Source: Diabrotica undecimpunctata (lineage: Eukaryota; Arthropoda; Insecta; Coleoptera; Chrysomelidae). From it: DNA of 64,000 nt. Position numbers and translations under genes: made by a program. A model generated the notes under the pieces. It did not search any database. It was not told the DNA's origin and saw only the letters and a program-made list of their open reading frames with translations. The DNA lies in contig NC_092809.1 of NCBI RefSeq assembly GCF_040954645.1, positions 82,334,389 through 82,398,388 on the forward strand. Direction: 5' to 3'. Within the stretch, counting starts at the first letter, position 1, and every line of letters starts with the position of its first letter. Shown here in pieces: positions 1 to 11,640 of the stretch.

Positions 1-272
1 TGAAAGTGTCAAAAATGGTAGCAATATGAACTAAGTGTTCTTGCAGTGACTTGTGAACATGTAAAAATATAAATGCAAATATATATAAAAAATTCGTTGA
101 AGTAAAAATGTTATAAATAATATAAATTCAATAAACAATAAATAATAAATTCAATGTAAATGTTTAAGAATTCAATAAATATAATAAATGCTCATAAATA
201 ATGGTAAAGAAAGGAAAAACTTATGCAAGGATGATCGTGTTTGATTTCCAATACATTTTTCTCTTTTACCAG
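1..272. other. AT-rich non-coding DNA
   Basis: No open frame, repeat family or RNA gene is recognisable. Composition is AT-rich with short A and T runs. The last bases form a pyrimidine-rich tract ending in AG, which could be a splice acceptor for the candidate exon that follows. Confidence 0.5.
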
Positions 273-409
273 GTTCTTCAGGATTTCATCAAACTAATGT
301 AGACCAGGAAACGACTATGTTTCTGTATGAAATATCCTGTGGTTCGCAGCGCCAGAAATGTTTCTTCAACGTTAAGTTTCCCAAAAAAAAATCTTTATTT
401 CGAAATTAA
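273..409 (+). CDS. Candidate terminal exon, unknown protein
   Basis: A pyrimidine tract (tttctcttttaccag) precedes a frame open for 44 codons that ends in TAA at 407-409. The peptide begins SSGFHQTNVDQE and contains FLYEISCGSQRQKCFF. I do not recognise it. Composition is more even than in the flanks. It could be the last exon of a host gene whose other exons lie to the left of the window, or chance. No polyadenylation signal or second exon supports it. Confidence 0.2.
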
Positions 410-575
410 AAGTTTACAATTTTTAGAAATACTACAAACTACTACATTTATTGATTTTAACTTGACTATTGAAACATAATAATTACAATAATAATAAAAA
501 TATTGATTTCTTCCTATTTATAACATCGGACATCGGAATCTGCTGATTCTTAATAGTAGGGGAGCTTATGGTTAC

Positions 576-580
<5 letters not shown>

Positions 581-635
<55 letters not shown>
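581..635. repeat. (TA)n microsatellite
   Basis: About 27 uninterrupted TA units directly abutting the terminal-repeat fragment that starts at 636. This hides any TA target-site duplication there. Confidence 0.95.
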
Positions 636-639
<4 letters not shown>

Positions 640-945
640 TAGGTAAAAGGTTATGGTCGGTATAGTAAAATTTAACAGGATATCTAACGCAGATATAAAA
701 TCATATTTTCAGCGAAAAGACAAAGATAACAATCATATTTCCCCTTGGTCTCCCCTCCATATTTCTTATTGCTGCCCATTGCCCAGTAGTAAGACGATTA
801 GTTCCGATTAGTTTCGATTAGTTCCGATCTGAGATCTTTGGTTCCGATCCTAAGAAACTAGAGGTGGGTCTTTGACATTTTTATCGGAACCGTTTTTCGT
901 AAACTGTAACTATACCCTGGCTGCTTAAAACATGGAATCCAAGGT
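636..945 (+). mobile_element. Orphan terminal inverted repeat, same family as 12690-12995
   Basis: Starts agtgtaggtaaaagg. For about 290 bp it matches the reverse complement of 12690-12995, including repeats of the decamer ttccgattag and the block ending in cgtttttcgtaaactgtaac. Similarity then stops. No transposase follows, because the Gypsy LTR begins 270 bp further on. It may be one end of a second copy, or a relic of an outer pair with 12995. The element at 8952-12995 has its own left end, so I favour a separate truncated copy. Confidence 0.8.
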
Positions 946-1214
946 CGCATGATCACTCAATGCAAGCATCGATAGGCGCTCGAAACTAGACCTTATGGGA
1001 AACTGTTTACACCGTCATTATTTGTGTCATGATACTATAACTTAAATGTTTTATGTATCATGATTTGTGTTTCACTTTTTCTAGCTGGTGAATTTTGTGA
1101 AAATGTTTAAAATTAATGTAAATCAATAGCCTCTAAAAAACGGTATAAATATATTATAGCAACATTGTTAGTTCGTTTTTGTTGAGCGGTGTAAACGTGA
1201 TATTGAAATAATAT

Positions 1215-1755
<541 letters not shown>

Positions 1756-1843
1756 AATGGTGTCGGAAGTGAAATAAAAGTAAATTAGACTTATAATAAT
1801 CATAACAAGTTTGTTCCGAAGTGAATATTTTTAAATTGTGAAA

Positions 1844-2626
1844 ATGTCTACGATCTATGAGCTCACAGTTACGAATTTAAGAAGACATCTCGAGAACAGA
1901 GAATTAGCTTCTACTGGAAAAAAGGCTGATTTAGTCCAACGACTAAAGAACGCTTTGGAGGAAGAAGGATTGGACCCCAAAACTTATATATTTGAAGACA
2001 AACATGATGCTGTCTGAAAAAGAAAAAGCTGTAAACCTGATTATCGCTCTTCGAGGAGATGCCTTAGATGTGCTTCTGACCATAGCCGTAGAGGAGACTG
2101 ACGATTTCGAACAGGTTAAATGAAGAAGAGGTTAAATATGCGATATATCCACGAACATTTGGAGCATGTGTATCAGTCGCAGCTTAAAAATCGAAGATAA
2201 AAGGGAGATGAGGCTCTTCAAGAATATGAGGTAGATATTGCCAGACTAGTACGATATGCTTATCCAACAGCTCCCGAAGACATGATGGAAAAATTGGCCG
2301 TTCAAACATTTATTGATGGTCTTTGTGATCATGAAATGCAGAGAACACTGCGATTAGCTTGTCACAAGATGCTGGTTGATGTCTTATCCGCCCTCGAATA
2401 CGAGTCAGCTACGCAGGCCTCTGTCGGGTACAGTAAAGTTAGGACCGTAAAAGAGGAAGGAGATGAAGATAAACTCGACCAGTTCGTTAATATGATGAAA
2501 AGTATGACATATAAGAAAACGAAGACCATAAGATGCTGGAATTGTGGCGAAATAGGACACGTACGAAGTTCATGTAAGCACCTTAGGTACGACGCAAATA
2601 AAAAAACTCACCGTCAGGAAAACTAG
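1844..2626 (+). pseudogene. Gag of Gypsy A: N-terminal SAP domain and C-terminal CCHC knuckle
   Basis: The ATG at 1844 begins a frame reading MSTIYELTVTNLRRHLENRE and then KKADLVQRL. This is the helix-turn-helix pattern of a SAP DNA-binding domain (first ~45 residues). The frame stops near 2016. Capsid-like sequence resumes in other frames, and 2282-2626 ends with a CX2CX4HX4C knuckle (CWNCGEIGHVRSSC) that would bind packaged RNA. At least two frame breaks separate the parts. SAP at the front of a Gag is less usual than a plain matrix/capsid and could tether particles to chromatin; that role is inference. Confidence 0.75.
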
Positions 2627-2697
2627 AACGGGTCGGCCGTAGGGGGGCAACTTCGACCCGGAACTTTTCTAAAGACTCTCTCATACTAATAGGTTCT

Positions 2698-3191
2698 TTG
2701 AAATATCGTCAAGATAGTGTATATGTAGATGGAGAAATAAATGGTAAAAGGCATACGTTGTTGGTGGATACCGGGACGACCAGAACCATTATACGGCCGA
2801 CAGTTATAAAGAGCCGTAAGAAACTGTTACCAACGAGGTTGCGACTTCGGACCACTACAGGTGAAAATGCCAACATTCATGGAGAAATCCAGGTACAATA
2901 AAATTAGGAATTGGAGCAGAAAAGTTCGTCCATACTGTTATAGTTGCTGACATCGAAGAGGATGTTATATTAGGAATGGACGTCATAAACATGCATGGAT
3001 TCCAATTGGATTTTAAGAATACGGTAATCAAAGTTGGTAACGAGGAGGTATTTCTTCATCCACATGATGACAACACCGTGCAAGCAGCCGTTAAAGAACA
3101 TACAGTCGTGCCTGTGAGAAGTCAAACGATCGTAGTAGCGTGGTTACAGGGAATTGTAGACGAAGGGACACCTGTTATGATGGAGCCTTGA
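2698..3191 (+). pseudogene. Retropepsin-type protease of Gypsy A
   Basis: The aspartic-protease signature LLVDTGTTRTII (catalytic DTG) lies about 20 residues into the first open segment, and VILGMDVINMHGF, the usual flap/C-terminal landmark of Ty3 proteases, comes in the next. The two segments are in different frames, with a stop near 2900. It would have cleaved the Gag-Pol precursor in the particle. It is followed by a linker (3237-3503) leading into the reverse transcriptase. Confidence 0.75.
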
Positions 3192-3236
3192 AACCATGAC
3201 GATGAGGTTGACCGAGGAATTATAATTGGAAAGGAA

Positions 3237-4798
3237 TTGGTGACTTCGGCTAAAGAAATACCTGTGAGACTTATCAATGTCAATGACTACCCAGTGACCA
3301 TCAAGAAAGAGACAAAAGTAGGAACTTGTGTACCTGTGACATCCATAATCCGTCAGACGACAACATCCGATAATTCCAACGACAAATTCGACCAAATGGT
3401 TGCAGTTGCTGGACAGTCTCTAAATCAGATGGAGAAAAGGAAATTAAGGAAATTTCTTTGGCAGTATCGTGATATTATCGTACCGAAAGGAGAAAAGACA
3501 TGAAGAACTACCGTTGTTAAGCATAAAATTGATACTGGTAATGCTAAGCCAATTCGTCAAACAGGTCGACGATTACCACAGGCGAAAAGAGAGTAAGCTG
3601 AAACGATTGCTCAGGAAATGAAGAAAGACGGGGTGCTAGAACCTTCTACGAGCCCATGGGTCTCTCCGGTGGTTCTGGTTAAGAAGAAAGACGGAACGGC
3701 AAGGTTCTGTGTGGATTACCGTTTACTGAACAACATTACCAAGAAAGATAGTTATCCTCTTCCTCGGATCGACGACACATTGGACACATTGGCTGGAAGT
3801 AAATTGTTTTCTACTTTAGATTTGAAGTCTGGATACTGGCAGGTAGAAATGGACCCAGTAGATAAAGAGAAGACAGCCTTTACCACAGGATCTGGATTGT
3901 GGCAATTCAATGTTATGCCATTTGGACTCTGTAATGCTCCTGCGACATTTGAGAGATCTATGGAAAATGTGTTGAGAGGGTTATCTTGGAAAACATGCCT
4001 GGTTTATCTAGATGACATAATCGACTTGGGGGAGATATTTGAAGATCATTTGAAGAATTTAGAAAACGTTTTTAATCAACTTAAAGCTGCCCAATTGATG
4101 TTGAACCACAAGAAGTGCCAGCTATTTCAAAGTAAAGTCAATTATCTGGATCATATAGTCAGTAAAGAAGGAGTGGCCGTGGATAAGGGAAAAATCAATT
4201 GTATTAAGGAATGGCCAGAACAAACTGACAAACATCAAGTGAGAAGTTTTCTTGGACTATGTACTTACTACCGGAGGTTTATTAAGAAGTTTGCAGATAT
4301 CGCTAAGCCATTAACGCGACTTACAGAGGAAGCAAGAGATTACCGCTGGGATACAGACTGCCAAAATGCCTTTGAGACCTTGAAAAAGCATTTAATCACA
4401 GCACCAATTTTAGGGTATCCACTGCCAAAAGGAGATTTCATCTTAGATACAGATGCAAGTAATGTGGGAATTGGAGGAGTGCTATCTCAGATTCAAGGAG
4501 GACAGGAAAGAGTCCTTGGATATTTTAGTAAAGTTCTTTCAAAACCTGAGCGGAATTATTGCGTCACGAGAAGAGAACTTCTAGCAGTAGTGAAATCAGT
4601 AGAGCACTTCTATCAATACCTCTATGGAAGGAAGGTATTAATCCGAACCGACCATGCCACCTTTAAGTAGTTGATGCAGTTTAAGAATCCAGAGGGTCAG
4701 ATAGCCAGATGGATCGAACGACTCCAAGAATACGATGTTAAGATTGAGCGCCGGGCCGGAGTTAGACACAGAAACGCTGATTCTATTTTAAAAAGGCC
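3237..4798 (+). pseudogene. Reverse transcriptase and RNase H of Gypsy A
   Basis: The longest open piece is 3618-4670. It shows RT motifs FCVDYRLLN, STLDLKSGYWQV (first catalytic Asp), FGLCNAPATF and YLDDII (catalytic DD), then the tether and RNase H with ILDTDASNVGIGGVLSQ and RRELLAVV. A stop at 4670 cuts RNase H just after RTDHATFK; its tail continues to about 4800. The stop at 3595 separates it from the N-terminal linker. The order RT, RNase H, integrase fixes the family as Ty3/Gypsy rather than Copia. This is the best preserved part of the element. Confidence 0.9.
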
Positions 4799-4850
4799 GT
4801 GACCAGTCAAGTGTTCCCACTGCAACAAAACTGAATCCAAGGAAGCAGCA

Positions 4851-6356
4851 GTGCTAAGAACAACGATGGTCAACGGCGATTGGACGCCTACTAAGATAAG
4901 GGAAGAACAAGAGACAGATCCAGTTATACAGAAAATTCGAAAATGGAAAGAGGAAAACCGTCGACCACCTTGGCAAGAAATATCAAACCTATGCTCAGTA
5001 GTTAAGACGTATTGGGCCCAGTGGGACTCATTTATCATGGAAGATAGCTTGCTCAAACGAGTACTGGAAAATGATGACGGTTCAGAGAAGAGAAGACAAT
5101 TCGTGATCCCAAAGAGCAGAATAGCCGAAGTACTTCGTTAGTTACACGACAGTCCATCAGGAGGGCATTTTGGTGTAAAGAAGACCCTTCAGAGAATTCG
5201 GGAACGGTTTTATTGAATGAACAGTTCCGACGATGTAAAAGACTGGTGTAAGAAATGTACTATTTGTGCTACGAGTAACGGACCTTATCGAAAAAGGAGA
5301 GCTCCTATGAGACAATATAATGTTGGAAGCCCGTTTGAAAGAATAGCTTTCTTTGGACATTGCCGGGCCATTTCCAGAAAGTGAAAATGGAGGCAAGTAC
5401 ATGTTGGTAGTAATGGATTACTTCACTAAGTGGGTCGAGATTTACGCACTTCCAGACCAGAAGGCCGCCACCATTGCAGATAAGTTGATCAAAGAATATA
5501 TCAGCCGATTTGAAGTGCCTTTGGAGATTCATAGTGACCAAGGAATTAACTTCGAAAGCGATCTATTCCAAGGAATATTTGATAGATTAGGCATGAAGAA
5601 AACAAGAACTACAGCATATCATCCGTAGTCGGATGGTATGGTAGAACGGATGAATAGGACAGTTTGCAAGTATTTGACAAAGATGGTGTCCGATCATTAG
5701 GGAGACTGGGACCAATATCTTCCGTTCTTCACAATGGCCTACAGATCTGCTGTTAACGAATCAACAGGCAAGACACCAGCCAGAGTCCCATTCGGACGCG
5801 AGATGCGACTATCTTGTGATCTAGAGTTTGGGTGTCGACCTGAAGAAGATGCAGCAGGTAAAGATTATGTGATAAAATTACGAAGAAGAATGTACAATGT
5901 ACACGAGTTGGTCCGTTTCCATCTTCAGATCGCTAGCGACCGAATAAAGAAACGGTACGATACGCAAGCCGAAAAGGGGTGCTTTAAGGAGAACGAAAAA
6001 TCTGGCTCCATAATCCCAAGAAGCGAAAAGCTTGGTCTCCCAAGTTGCAGCAGTTTTGGGAAGGTCCATAACTCATTATGGAGAAGATCAACGATGTCAT
6101 CTACCGAATAAGCAAGATTCCGAGGGGAAAGCCGATGATAGTACACCATAACCGGCTGGAGTCTTTCGAAGGTGACCACGACGTAGATGAAGAAGTGGAA
6201 GTAAACCAAGTCCAAGATGTGTCTGACCTCACGTTTGAGGAATTCATGGGTGCCTATGGAGGTACCGGTAAGGCAAGATATGGTGTTACCACTGAAGAAA
6301 AGCAAGATCTACTCGGGCTTTCCGATGACTGCTCGCTAGCCCTTCGTTTGTTGTAG
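4851..6356 (+). pseudogene. Integrase of Gypsy A
   Basis: An HHCC zinc-binding domain is visible around 5140-5290 (GGHFGVKKTLQRIRERFYW, then WCKKCTIC). The DDE core follows: LDIAGPFPE with the first Asp, IHSDQGINF with the second, and VERMNRT with the Glu near 5640. Stops interrupt at about 5140, 5217, 5628 and 5700, and a frame change occurs near 5350. The tail to 6356 (EEVEVNQVQDVSDLTFEEFM) is the variable integrase C-terminus. It would have inserted the cDNA. Dead in this copy. Confidence 0.85.
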
Positions 6357-6479
6357 AACTTCAATGCCAATTTCCAGCTGCCGGGAAAGCCTTGAAACTC
6401 CAAGATGCATCACGTCACGGTACATCATAATATTCATACTATATAGTTGTGATTATAATTGAAGCCAAAGCTTCCGACA

Positions 6480-7100
6480 GTATATTCTCCCCTGTATAAC
6501 AATCATACAATCAATGCTTAGGTCTTGGGAAGTTTGAGGAGATAATACATCATATGCTGCACCTGTAGAATCTTCTTGCTCAGAATTCATATTAGTTGCT
6601 GAAGTAGGGATATTGTAATTTGATAAGTGTGATGGAAAATTTTACATACTATACTGTTTCTCATTGTCTGCTGAATTATTTTTCCTCATTTGCGAAAGAG
6701 GTTCCTGTAACATTACCGACTGCAATTTTGACTGACAAACTAAGGCTCGGTTAAGTGGCATATTATTTAATTGAATAGCTAAGCTTTTGCAAAAAAAAAA
6801 AAAATTCAGTTTCCAGATGACTGGGTTCTTGTGAGTTTTTGTTATCATCTGAAATCTTTTGCAACTTATTAATTGCTATCTCCATGGAATATATTTCGGA
6901 AGTATTCTTCCGTTTTTCACTTTTTTGATGTTCTTGGAATTGACAATTTACGGACTGGTGTATTTTGTCTAAATTCAGATGGTGTGTTTGCGCTAGTATC
7001 TGGTGTAAGGTCAGTTTCTAAGATTCGTTCTTCATCGGTACCAACTACTGTCTCCTCGGCGTCATAATCCTCATTCATATGCCCCTCGGCCATTTGGGGG
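6480..7100 (-). pseudogene. C-terminal part of MADF/BESS accessory protein of PIF/Harbinger element
   Basis: Read on the minus strand, 6642-6848 contains FCKSLAIQLNNMPLNRALVC, the spacing of a BESS motif (aromatic, hydrophobic leucines, short conserved helix). Acidic sequence with EETVVGTDEER precedes it up to about 7080. PIF/Harbinger elements encode a DDE transposase plus a separate MADF/Myb-type DNA-binding partner on the other strand. The MADF half of the same gene is at 8818-8951 and 12996-13165. An A-run near 6787 (plus strand) shifts the frame. Confidence 0.55.
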
Positions 7101-7399
7101 ATTGCCTGAAAATTTATAAATCTTTATTTAATAGAATTGTTCTTCCTGACCTTTTTGATAAATAGTTTAAATGAAAATCATGACATTTAGTTTTATTAAA
7201 CCATGATCAGAATTTTGTTCTACTTATGTAGATAGTTAAACATAACTAACAAAATAAACAACTAACCTTTACTATTCCTTTCCATCGGTATAATCGAAAT
7301 TGCATAATTTGTATACTAAAATGTAAATAGTATAAGTTAGCAATTAATTGTGTTATAATAGTTATGTTTAGTTATTAATTAAGAAATTTTTTTTCAGGT

Positions 7400-8690
7400 A
7401 CTCATAACAGTTAAAGAAAGGAATGTTATAATGGAAAATTATAATTCTCTATGGAATTTTCTTAATTGTTGTGGGGCCATGGATGGCAAGCTTGTGGTTA
7501 TACGCTGCCCTCAAAAGACCGGTTCAGAGTACTATAATTACAAACAAACGTTCTTCTTCTTTCAGTACCCTGTCCGATTATCGAACGTTTGCGATCATAT
7601 TGGCAACAATAACTTTGTTTACGGCTGCTCTAAATAAATTAGCGGTGGTCTCTTGATACCATTCCCGGAGATTTTGGAGCCACGATGTTCTTCGTCGGCC
7701 TGGGCCTCTCCTTCCGGCGATCTTACCCTGTATTATGAGGTGTAGAAGGTTATACCTCTCTGGATGTCTCATTACATGACCGAAATATTGTAACTTTCGA
7801 ATTTTTATCGTTTTTGTTATTTCTGTGCTCTTTTTCATTCGATGTAAAACTATTTCATTTCTTATTCGATCAACCCAACTTATCCGCAATACTCGTCGAT
7901 AAATCCACATCTCAAAGGCCTCTAATTGTTTCATTAATGTCTCTGTAAGGGTCCAACTCCCCATACCATACAGCAATGTGGAGAATATGTAGCAGCGTAT
8001 TAATCTGACTTTAGGGTTTAACGGAATATCTTTATTAATTAGAATTTTTTTTAATTTATAGAAGGCGGCTCTGGCTTTTTTTAAACTAAACAAAGGATTA
8101 GTTTAATTTTATTTGCAATTGTTGATGTCGATTATAATTTCTTATACATAGATGTGGACACCAACGGAAGAGTAAATGATGCATCTGTATTCTCAAAGTC
8201 GTCAATTAACGTGGCACTAAAAAAAATATTCTTAATATACCCCAAGAAGGCGTGATTGTTGCAGATGATGCTTTACCCTTAAGAACCAACATACTGAAAC
8301 CTTATACACGAAACAATTTTCTCACGGAGCGACAAAGGGTATTTAATTATAGACTTTCACGTGCTCGCCGAATTGTAGAAAATTATTTTGAAATACTTGT
8401 CTCTAAATTTCGAATATTTGAAAAGCCTATCCCATTGTATCCCACGATATCAAACAACAAATCATAAACGATCCTACATAACACAAGAATCTGTTGATAG
8501 AGGAGACTGGGAGTCTGGCAGAATTCATTTAGGGACATGAAAGAAGGCAAACCATGGAGGACTTGTTGATATAACACATGCATCAAACAACAATTATAAA
8601 AAAAACAGCAGCAGTGATTAGGGACTCTTACGCAGACAAATTCATTACTACACATATTGTTCCTTGGCAGTGGAAAATAATTGAAATTTG
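7400..8690 (+). pseudogene. PIF/Harbinger DDE transposase, split by an RTE fragment
   Basis: After an intron-like tttttttttcag acceptor at about 7388-7398, 7431-7550 reads LWNFLNCCGAMDGKLVVIRC and YYNYKQTF, the first catalytic Asp region of Harbinger nucleases (GxxDGxH/V...NYKxxFS). The frame resumes at about 8097 with VDVDYNFLYIDV and GRVNDASVF (second Asp region), then 8252-8467 with RVFNYRLSRARRIVENYF (third acidic region). The C-terminus ends near IVPWQWK at 8670. It would have cut the element at 3-bp targets. An RTE insertion between 7545 and 8097, plus later stops, inactivate it. Confidence 0.85.
7545..8097 (-). mobile_element. 5'-truncated RTE-type LINE fragment (RT C-terminus)
   Basis: On the minus strand 8093-7578 is open for 171 codons: KARAAFYKLKKIL, LLYGMGSWTL, LEAFEMWIYRRVLRISWVD, RKLQYFGHVMR and GRRGPGRRR. 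This is the conserved tail of RTE-like insect endonuclease/reverse transcriptases, beyond the polymerase motifs. The 3' end has a GAA-rich tail (gaaagaagaagaa) at 7545-7560, as does the related fragment at 60132-60485. It sits inside the Harbinger transposase reading frame. The 5' truncation is typical of incomplete target-primed reverse transcription. Confidence 0.85.
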
Positions 8691-8817
8691 TTACTTTAAT
8701 TTAATGTTGTTGGCTTGTTTTTACATACTGTAACACTATTTTAAGTACTTTATAAATTGTTGTAGCAAATCTGGTATTTTAATAAAGTATTTATTTTGTA
8801 CTTACCAAATTTGATGA

Positions 8818-8951
8818 GTACTTCTTGGGTATTGAAACTGGGCGTAAAAATGAATCCGCTTGGGTAAACCAAAGTAATTCAGGCAAGTAAATATCATCCG
8901 TACCAGTGCCACTTTTTTTTCGACTTAAGTACCTTGTGTAGTTCTGCCATA
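8818..8951 (-). pseudogene. MADF domain, distal half, of the Harbinger accessory protein
   Basis: The minus-strand reading gives MAELHKVLKS, then GTGTDDIYLPELLWFTQ and SFLRPVSIPKKYSSNL, the C-terminal half of a MADF (Myb/SANT-like) domain. It is followed directly by GTAAG at 8817-8813, a good splice donor towards the BESS exon at 6480-7100. The missing first half lies on the far side of the element at 8952-12995. A run of eight A's causes a one-base frame slip just upstream of GTGTDD. Confidence 0.7.
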
Positions 8952-9211
8952 CAGTGTAGGTAAAAGTTTATGGTCGGTATGGACCTTATGTGAGATAGAG
9001 TGAGAAACACCTGTTTAAAAAGAGAGAGGTATATTAGGTCCGCCCTTTAAATCGCCGAACTTGCATGAGTGGAAATAATACAAAAGGGGAAATTCAACGT
9101 TGCCAAACTTATTGGTTTTATTTGACCTGTTGTCTGTTTAGCATTTGAACAATGTTCTATAATCAAATTTGGGCGAAATGGATTTAAATGACAGCTTACT
9201 GTTTTTTATTG

Positions 9212-9400
9212 GGATTATGCCACAATTTTACTTTACAATAAGTATAATATAACATTTTGATTTTCACTTCGGAAATCGTTTTATATAAATAAAATTAATA
9301 ATGATTCGTATTTTAAGTACGATTTCCGAATTTAAAATCTAAACATCAAAATAAGCTTATTTTAAAGTTACATTGTGCCTTATTTCCAATAAAAATAATA
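9212..9400. repeat. Foldback element (palindromic, TTGGGATTATGCCACAAT ends)
   Basis: Ends read ttgggattatgccacaat and its inverse attgtgccttatttccaa. The inner part (cttcggaaatcgtt ... gtacgatttccgaa) is also inverted. A better preserved relative of the same family lies at 37291-37466. Non-coding and able to fold on itself over nearly its full length. Confidence 0.75.
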
Positions 9401-9517
9401 AAATGAATATAACTCCACAATAAATAAACCTTCATACGAAATTATTTGGCAACGTCTCATGTCGCGTAGTCAAAGCACCGAATCAGATGTAGAGGTGGAT
9501 CTTTGATGTTTTTATCG

Positions 9518-9921
9518 TTAAGAGCGTAGGCGCAAAATTTCGGACCAATGGCTTTTTAAATGCATTCTTTTTTTCGAATCCTAAGAAAACTAATAAATAT
9601 TTTTGAAAAATTTAAACGCAGAACGAAAGAATACATTATTACCGAGGGCCGAAAGTCTCTCTCCGAAAACTTCTATAATGTTTATTTTAATAAGTTACAG
9701 GGGTGAAAAAAGAGAAAATTTAGTGTGATTTTGAATTTTAAGTATCTCATTCGAAAAAACTTTTTGTTTATTCTAAGGGACTTTCGGTCCTCGGCAATAA
9801 TGTCACCTTTCATTCTGCGTTTAAATTTTTCAAAAATATTTGTTAGTTTTCTCAGGATTCGAAAAAAAAAATGAATACATTTAAAAAGCATTGGCCCGAA
9901 ATTTTGCGCCTACGCTCTTAA
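9518..9921. mobile_element. TTAA-flanked MITE
   Basis: Near-perfect inverted repeats begin TTAAGAGCGTAGGCGCAAAA and end with the reverse complement at 9921. The left arm carries ggaccaatggctttttaaat and the right arm the matching inverse. TTAA at each outer edge fits a piggyBac-type duplication. No protein is encoded. It splits the sequence that elsewhere (895, 12715) reads continuously as ttttatcggaaccgtttttcg, so it inserted after that repeat existed. Confidence 0.75.
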
Positions 9922-10190
9922 CGCAACTAAACCGATTTTCGTAAACAATAACTATGATTGTTTAACAGTAGTTTCAAGTAAGAGAGTACGTACATAAACA
10001 AACATAATGGATATTATCGTTTATGTGTATATTTATTGAAGTAAAAGAAACTAATGAAGGATATATTTATTATAACTTGAAAAATAAACTTAACAATACA
10101 AATAGTAAATCGTACTTACATTTACATTACACGTTATTATTAAATCGCGAATCGTCTAAATTGACATTTAAAAACGTAAGTTTTTCTACT

Positions 10191-10415
10191 TTACTTCTTG
10201 TTAACCGTGTTCTTCTTTTGTTTAAAATTAAAACCAGATTTTGAACATGTGTTCACATTTACAATACTTATTGCTAAACCCGATATTAGTAATTGTACTA
10301 CGTCGGATACTATGGATGTAAGGTTACCGTTTGCTAAAATTTTATTGCAAGATTCTTCAAGGCAGCGTACCATAACAATCACTGAACTACCCTTCAAGTA
10401 TTTTTGGCCACTCAT
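10191..10415 (-). pseudogene. hAT transposase fragment, copy 1
   Basis: Minus-strand reading SGQKYLKGSSVIVMVRCLEE continues to about VVQLLISGLA. This matches the region just before the dimerisation part of ZBED-type hAT transposases. It is a shorter repeat of the copy at 10777-11115 and ends where the tandem duplication breaks. Confidence 0.6.
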
Positions 10416-11270
10416 TGTACTTGTTATTTCTTAAGGCCGTAAAATTTGGTAAAATTGAAAACAAATAATCCAGTCTTCATTATTTAGATTTGGTCCAAGT
10501 CTAAGCCTGTATTAACTAATACAAAAGTGGAACGGATTGCCTCTTCTAACTAGGTTATTCTTTTTAACCGTGTTCTTTTTTTATTTAAAATTAAACCAGA
10601 TTTTGAACATGCTTTCACATTTACAATACTTTATGAATATAGTGGTTAAGTTAGGATATACATGACAATGGTTTTTCCACCATTGTAATGGACTCTCGAT
10701 ACAGGTGTACGTTTAGATGAGTATGTCCAATTAATTGTTCAAAAATACACCATGGACTTAAGTCGTCTTTATCGGTTTACTTTTCTTGTACTGGTTGATT
10801 TTTAATAGTACAATCTTCTTTTTCTTTTTTTATAGAAGTAACCAGCTTCTTAACTCTTTCTTTTGTTTTTTTACCTGCATTTTTATCAGAAAATCCCTGC
10901 ACTTTAAATCGTAAATCCATAAATGTACATAATGACAATGTGCCACTCTGTTCTATCCCTCTAAATCTTTTTGCTAAACGCGATATTAGTAATTGTACTA
11001 CGTCGGATACTATGGATGTAAGGTTACCGTTTGCTAAAATTTTATTGCAAGATTCTTGCAGGCAGCGTACCATAACAATCACTGAATTACCCTTCAAGTA
11101 CTTTTGGCCACTCATTGTACTTGTTATTTCTTTAAAAAGCCGTAAAATTTGGGAAAGTTAAAAACAAATAATCCAGTCTTCATTATTTAGATTTGGTCAA
11201 AGTCTAAGTCTGTATTAACTAATACAAATGTGGAACAGATTGCCTCTTCCAACTCGGTCATTCTTTTTAA
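10197..11270. repeat. Tandem duplication inside the composite element
   Basis: 10197-10560 and 10561-11270 are two diverged copies. Both start gttaaccgtgttctt and share cgatattagtaattgtac, the block to cactcattgtacttg, and aatccagtcttcattatt. The second copy carries about 350 bp more. The first is an internally deleted version. Confidence 0.8.
10777..11115 (-). pseudogene. hAT transposase fragment, copy 2 (LxDxRFK region)
   Basis: The 112-codon minus-strand frame reads SGQKYLKGNSVIVMVRCLQE, then LAKRFRGIEQ and LCTFMDLRFKVQGF. The last is the conserved (T)xLDPRFKxxxF landmark of ZBED/hAT transposases. A lysine-rich stretch and a stop follow at 10777. No C-terminal hATC dimerisation domain is seen. 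The N-terminal DLWT region is 300 bp upstream on the same strand (11417-11614), so this is one scrambled gene. Confidence 0.7.
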
Positions 11271-11416
11271 CATGTAATAGGTGAAGTTCTACCTAGTTTC
11301 CACATCTTGGATTGGCCGTTTGGGAACTTTGTTATGTTGTAATTGATACTTTAAAAGCCTTTATAAAGATAAGGTACGTTTTTGAAATGTGTTTTTTTAG
11401 AAAGTGAAATTTGAAA

Positions 11417-11640
11417 TTAGTGAAATAATTTCACAATTTCTAAATTTTCGGTTAAATATTGTCCTGTTAATACGATGTAACTCTCAGTTACTCCATATGT
11501 CCAGAGGTCAGTAGTAATACAGATATTTTCTACTTCTTTAACAACTTTTGATCTAATAATTTGCTTAGTTTTGATATAATATTCCTGAAGTAATGAACCT
11601 GACGTAATGAACAAGTTTTTCTTGTTGGCGGTTTATATCC
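11417..11640 (-). pseudogene. hAT transposase fragment with TTDLWT motif
   Basis: The minus strand reads NICITTDLWTYGVTESYIVL, the signature around the first catalytic Asp of hAT transposases (TTDxWTSxxxxxYxxxT). The open frame is 65 codons and broken on both sides. The missing zinc-finger N-terminus may lie near 11640-11940, where reading frames are damaged. It identifies the coding ancestry of this element as hAT. Confidence 0.75.
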
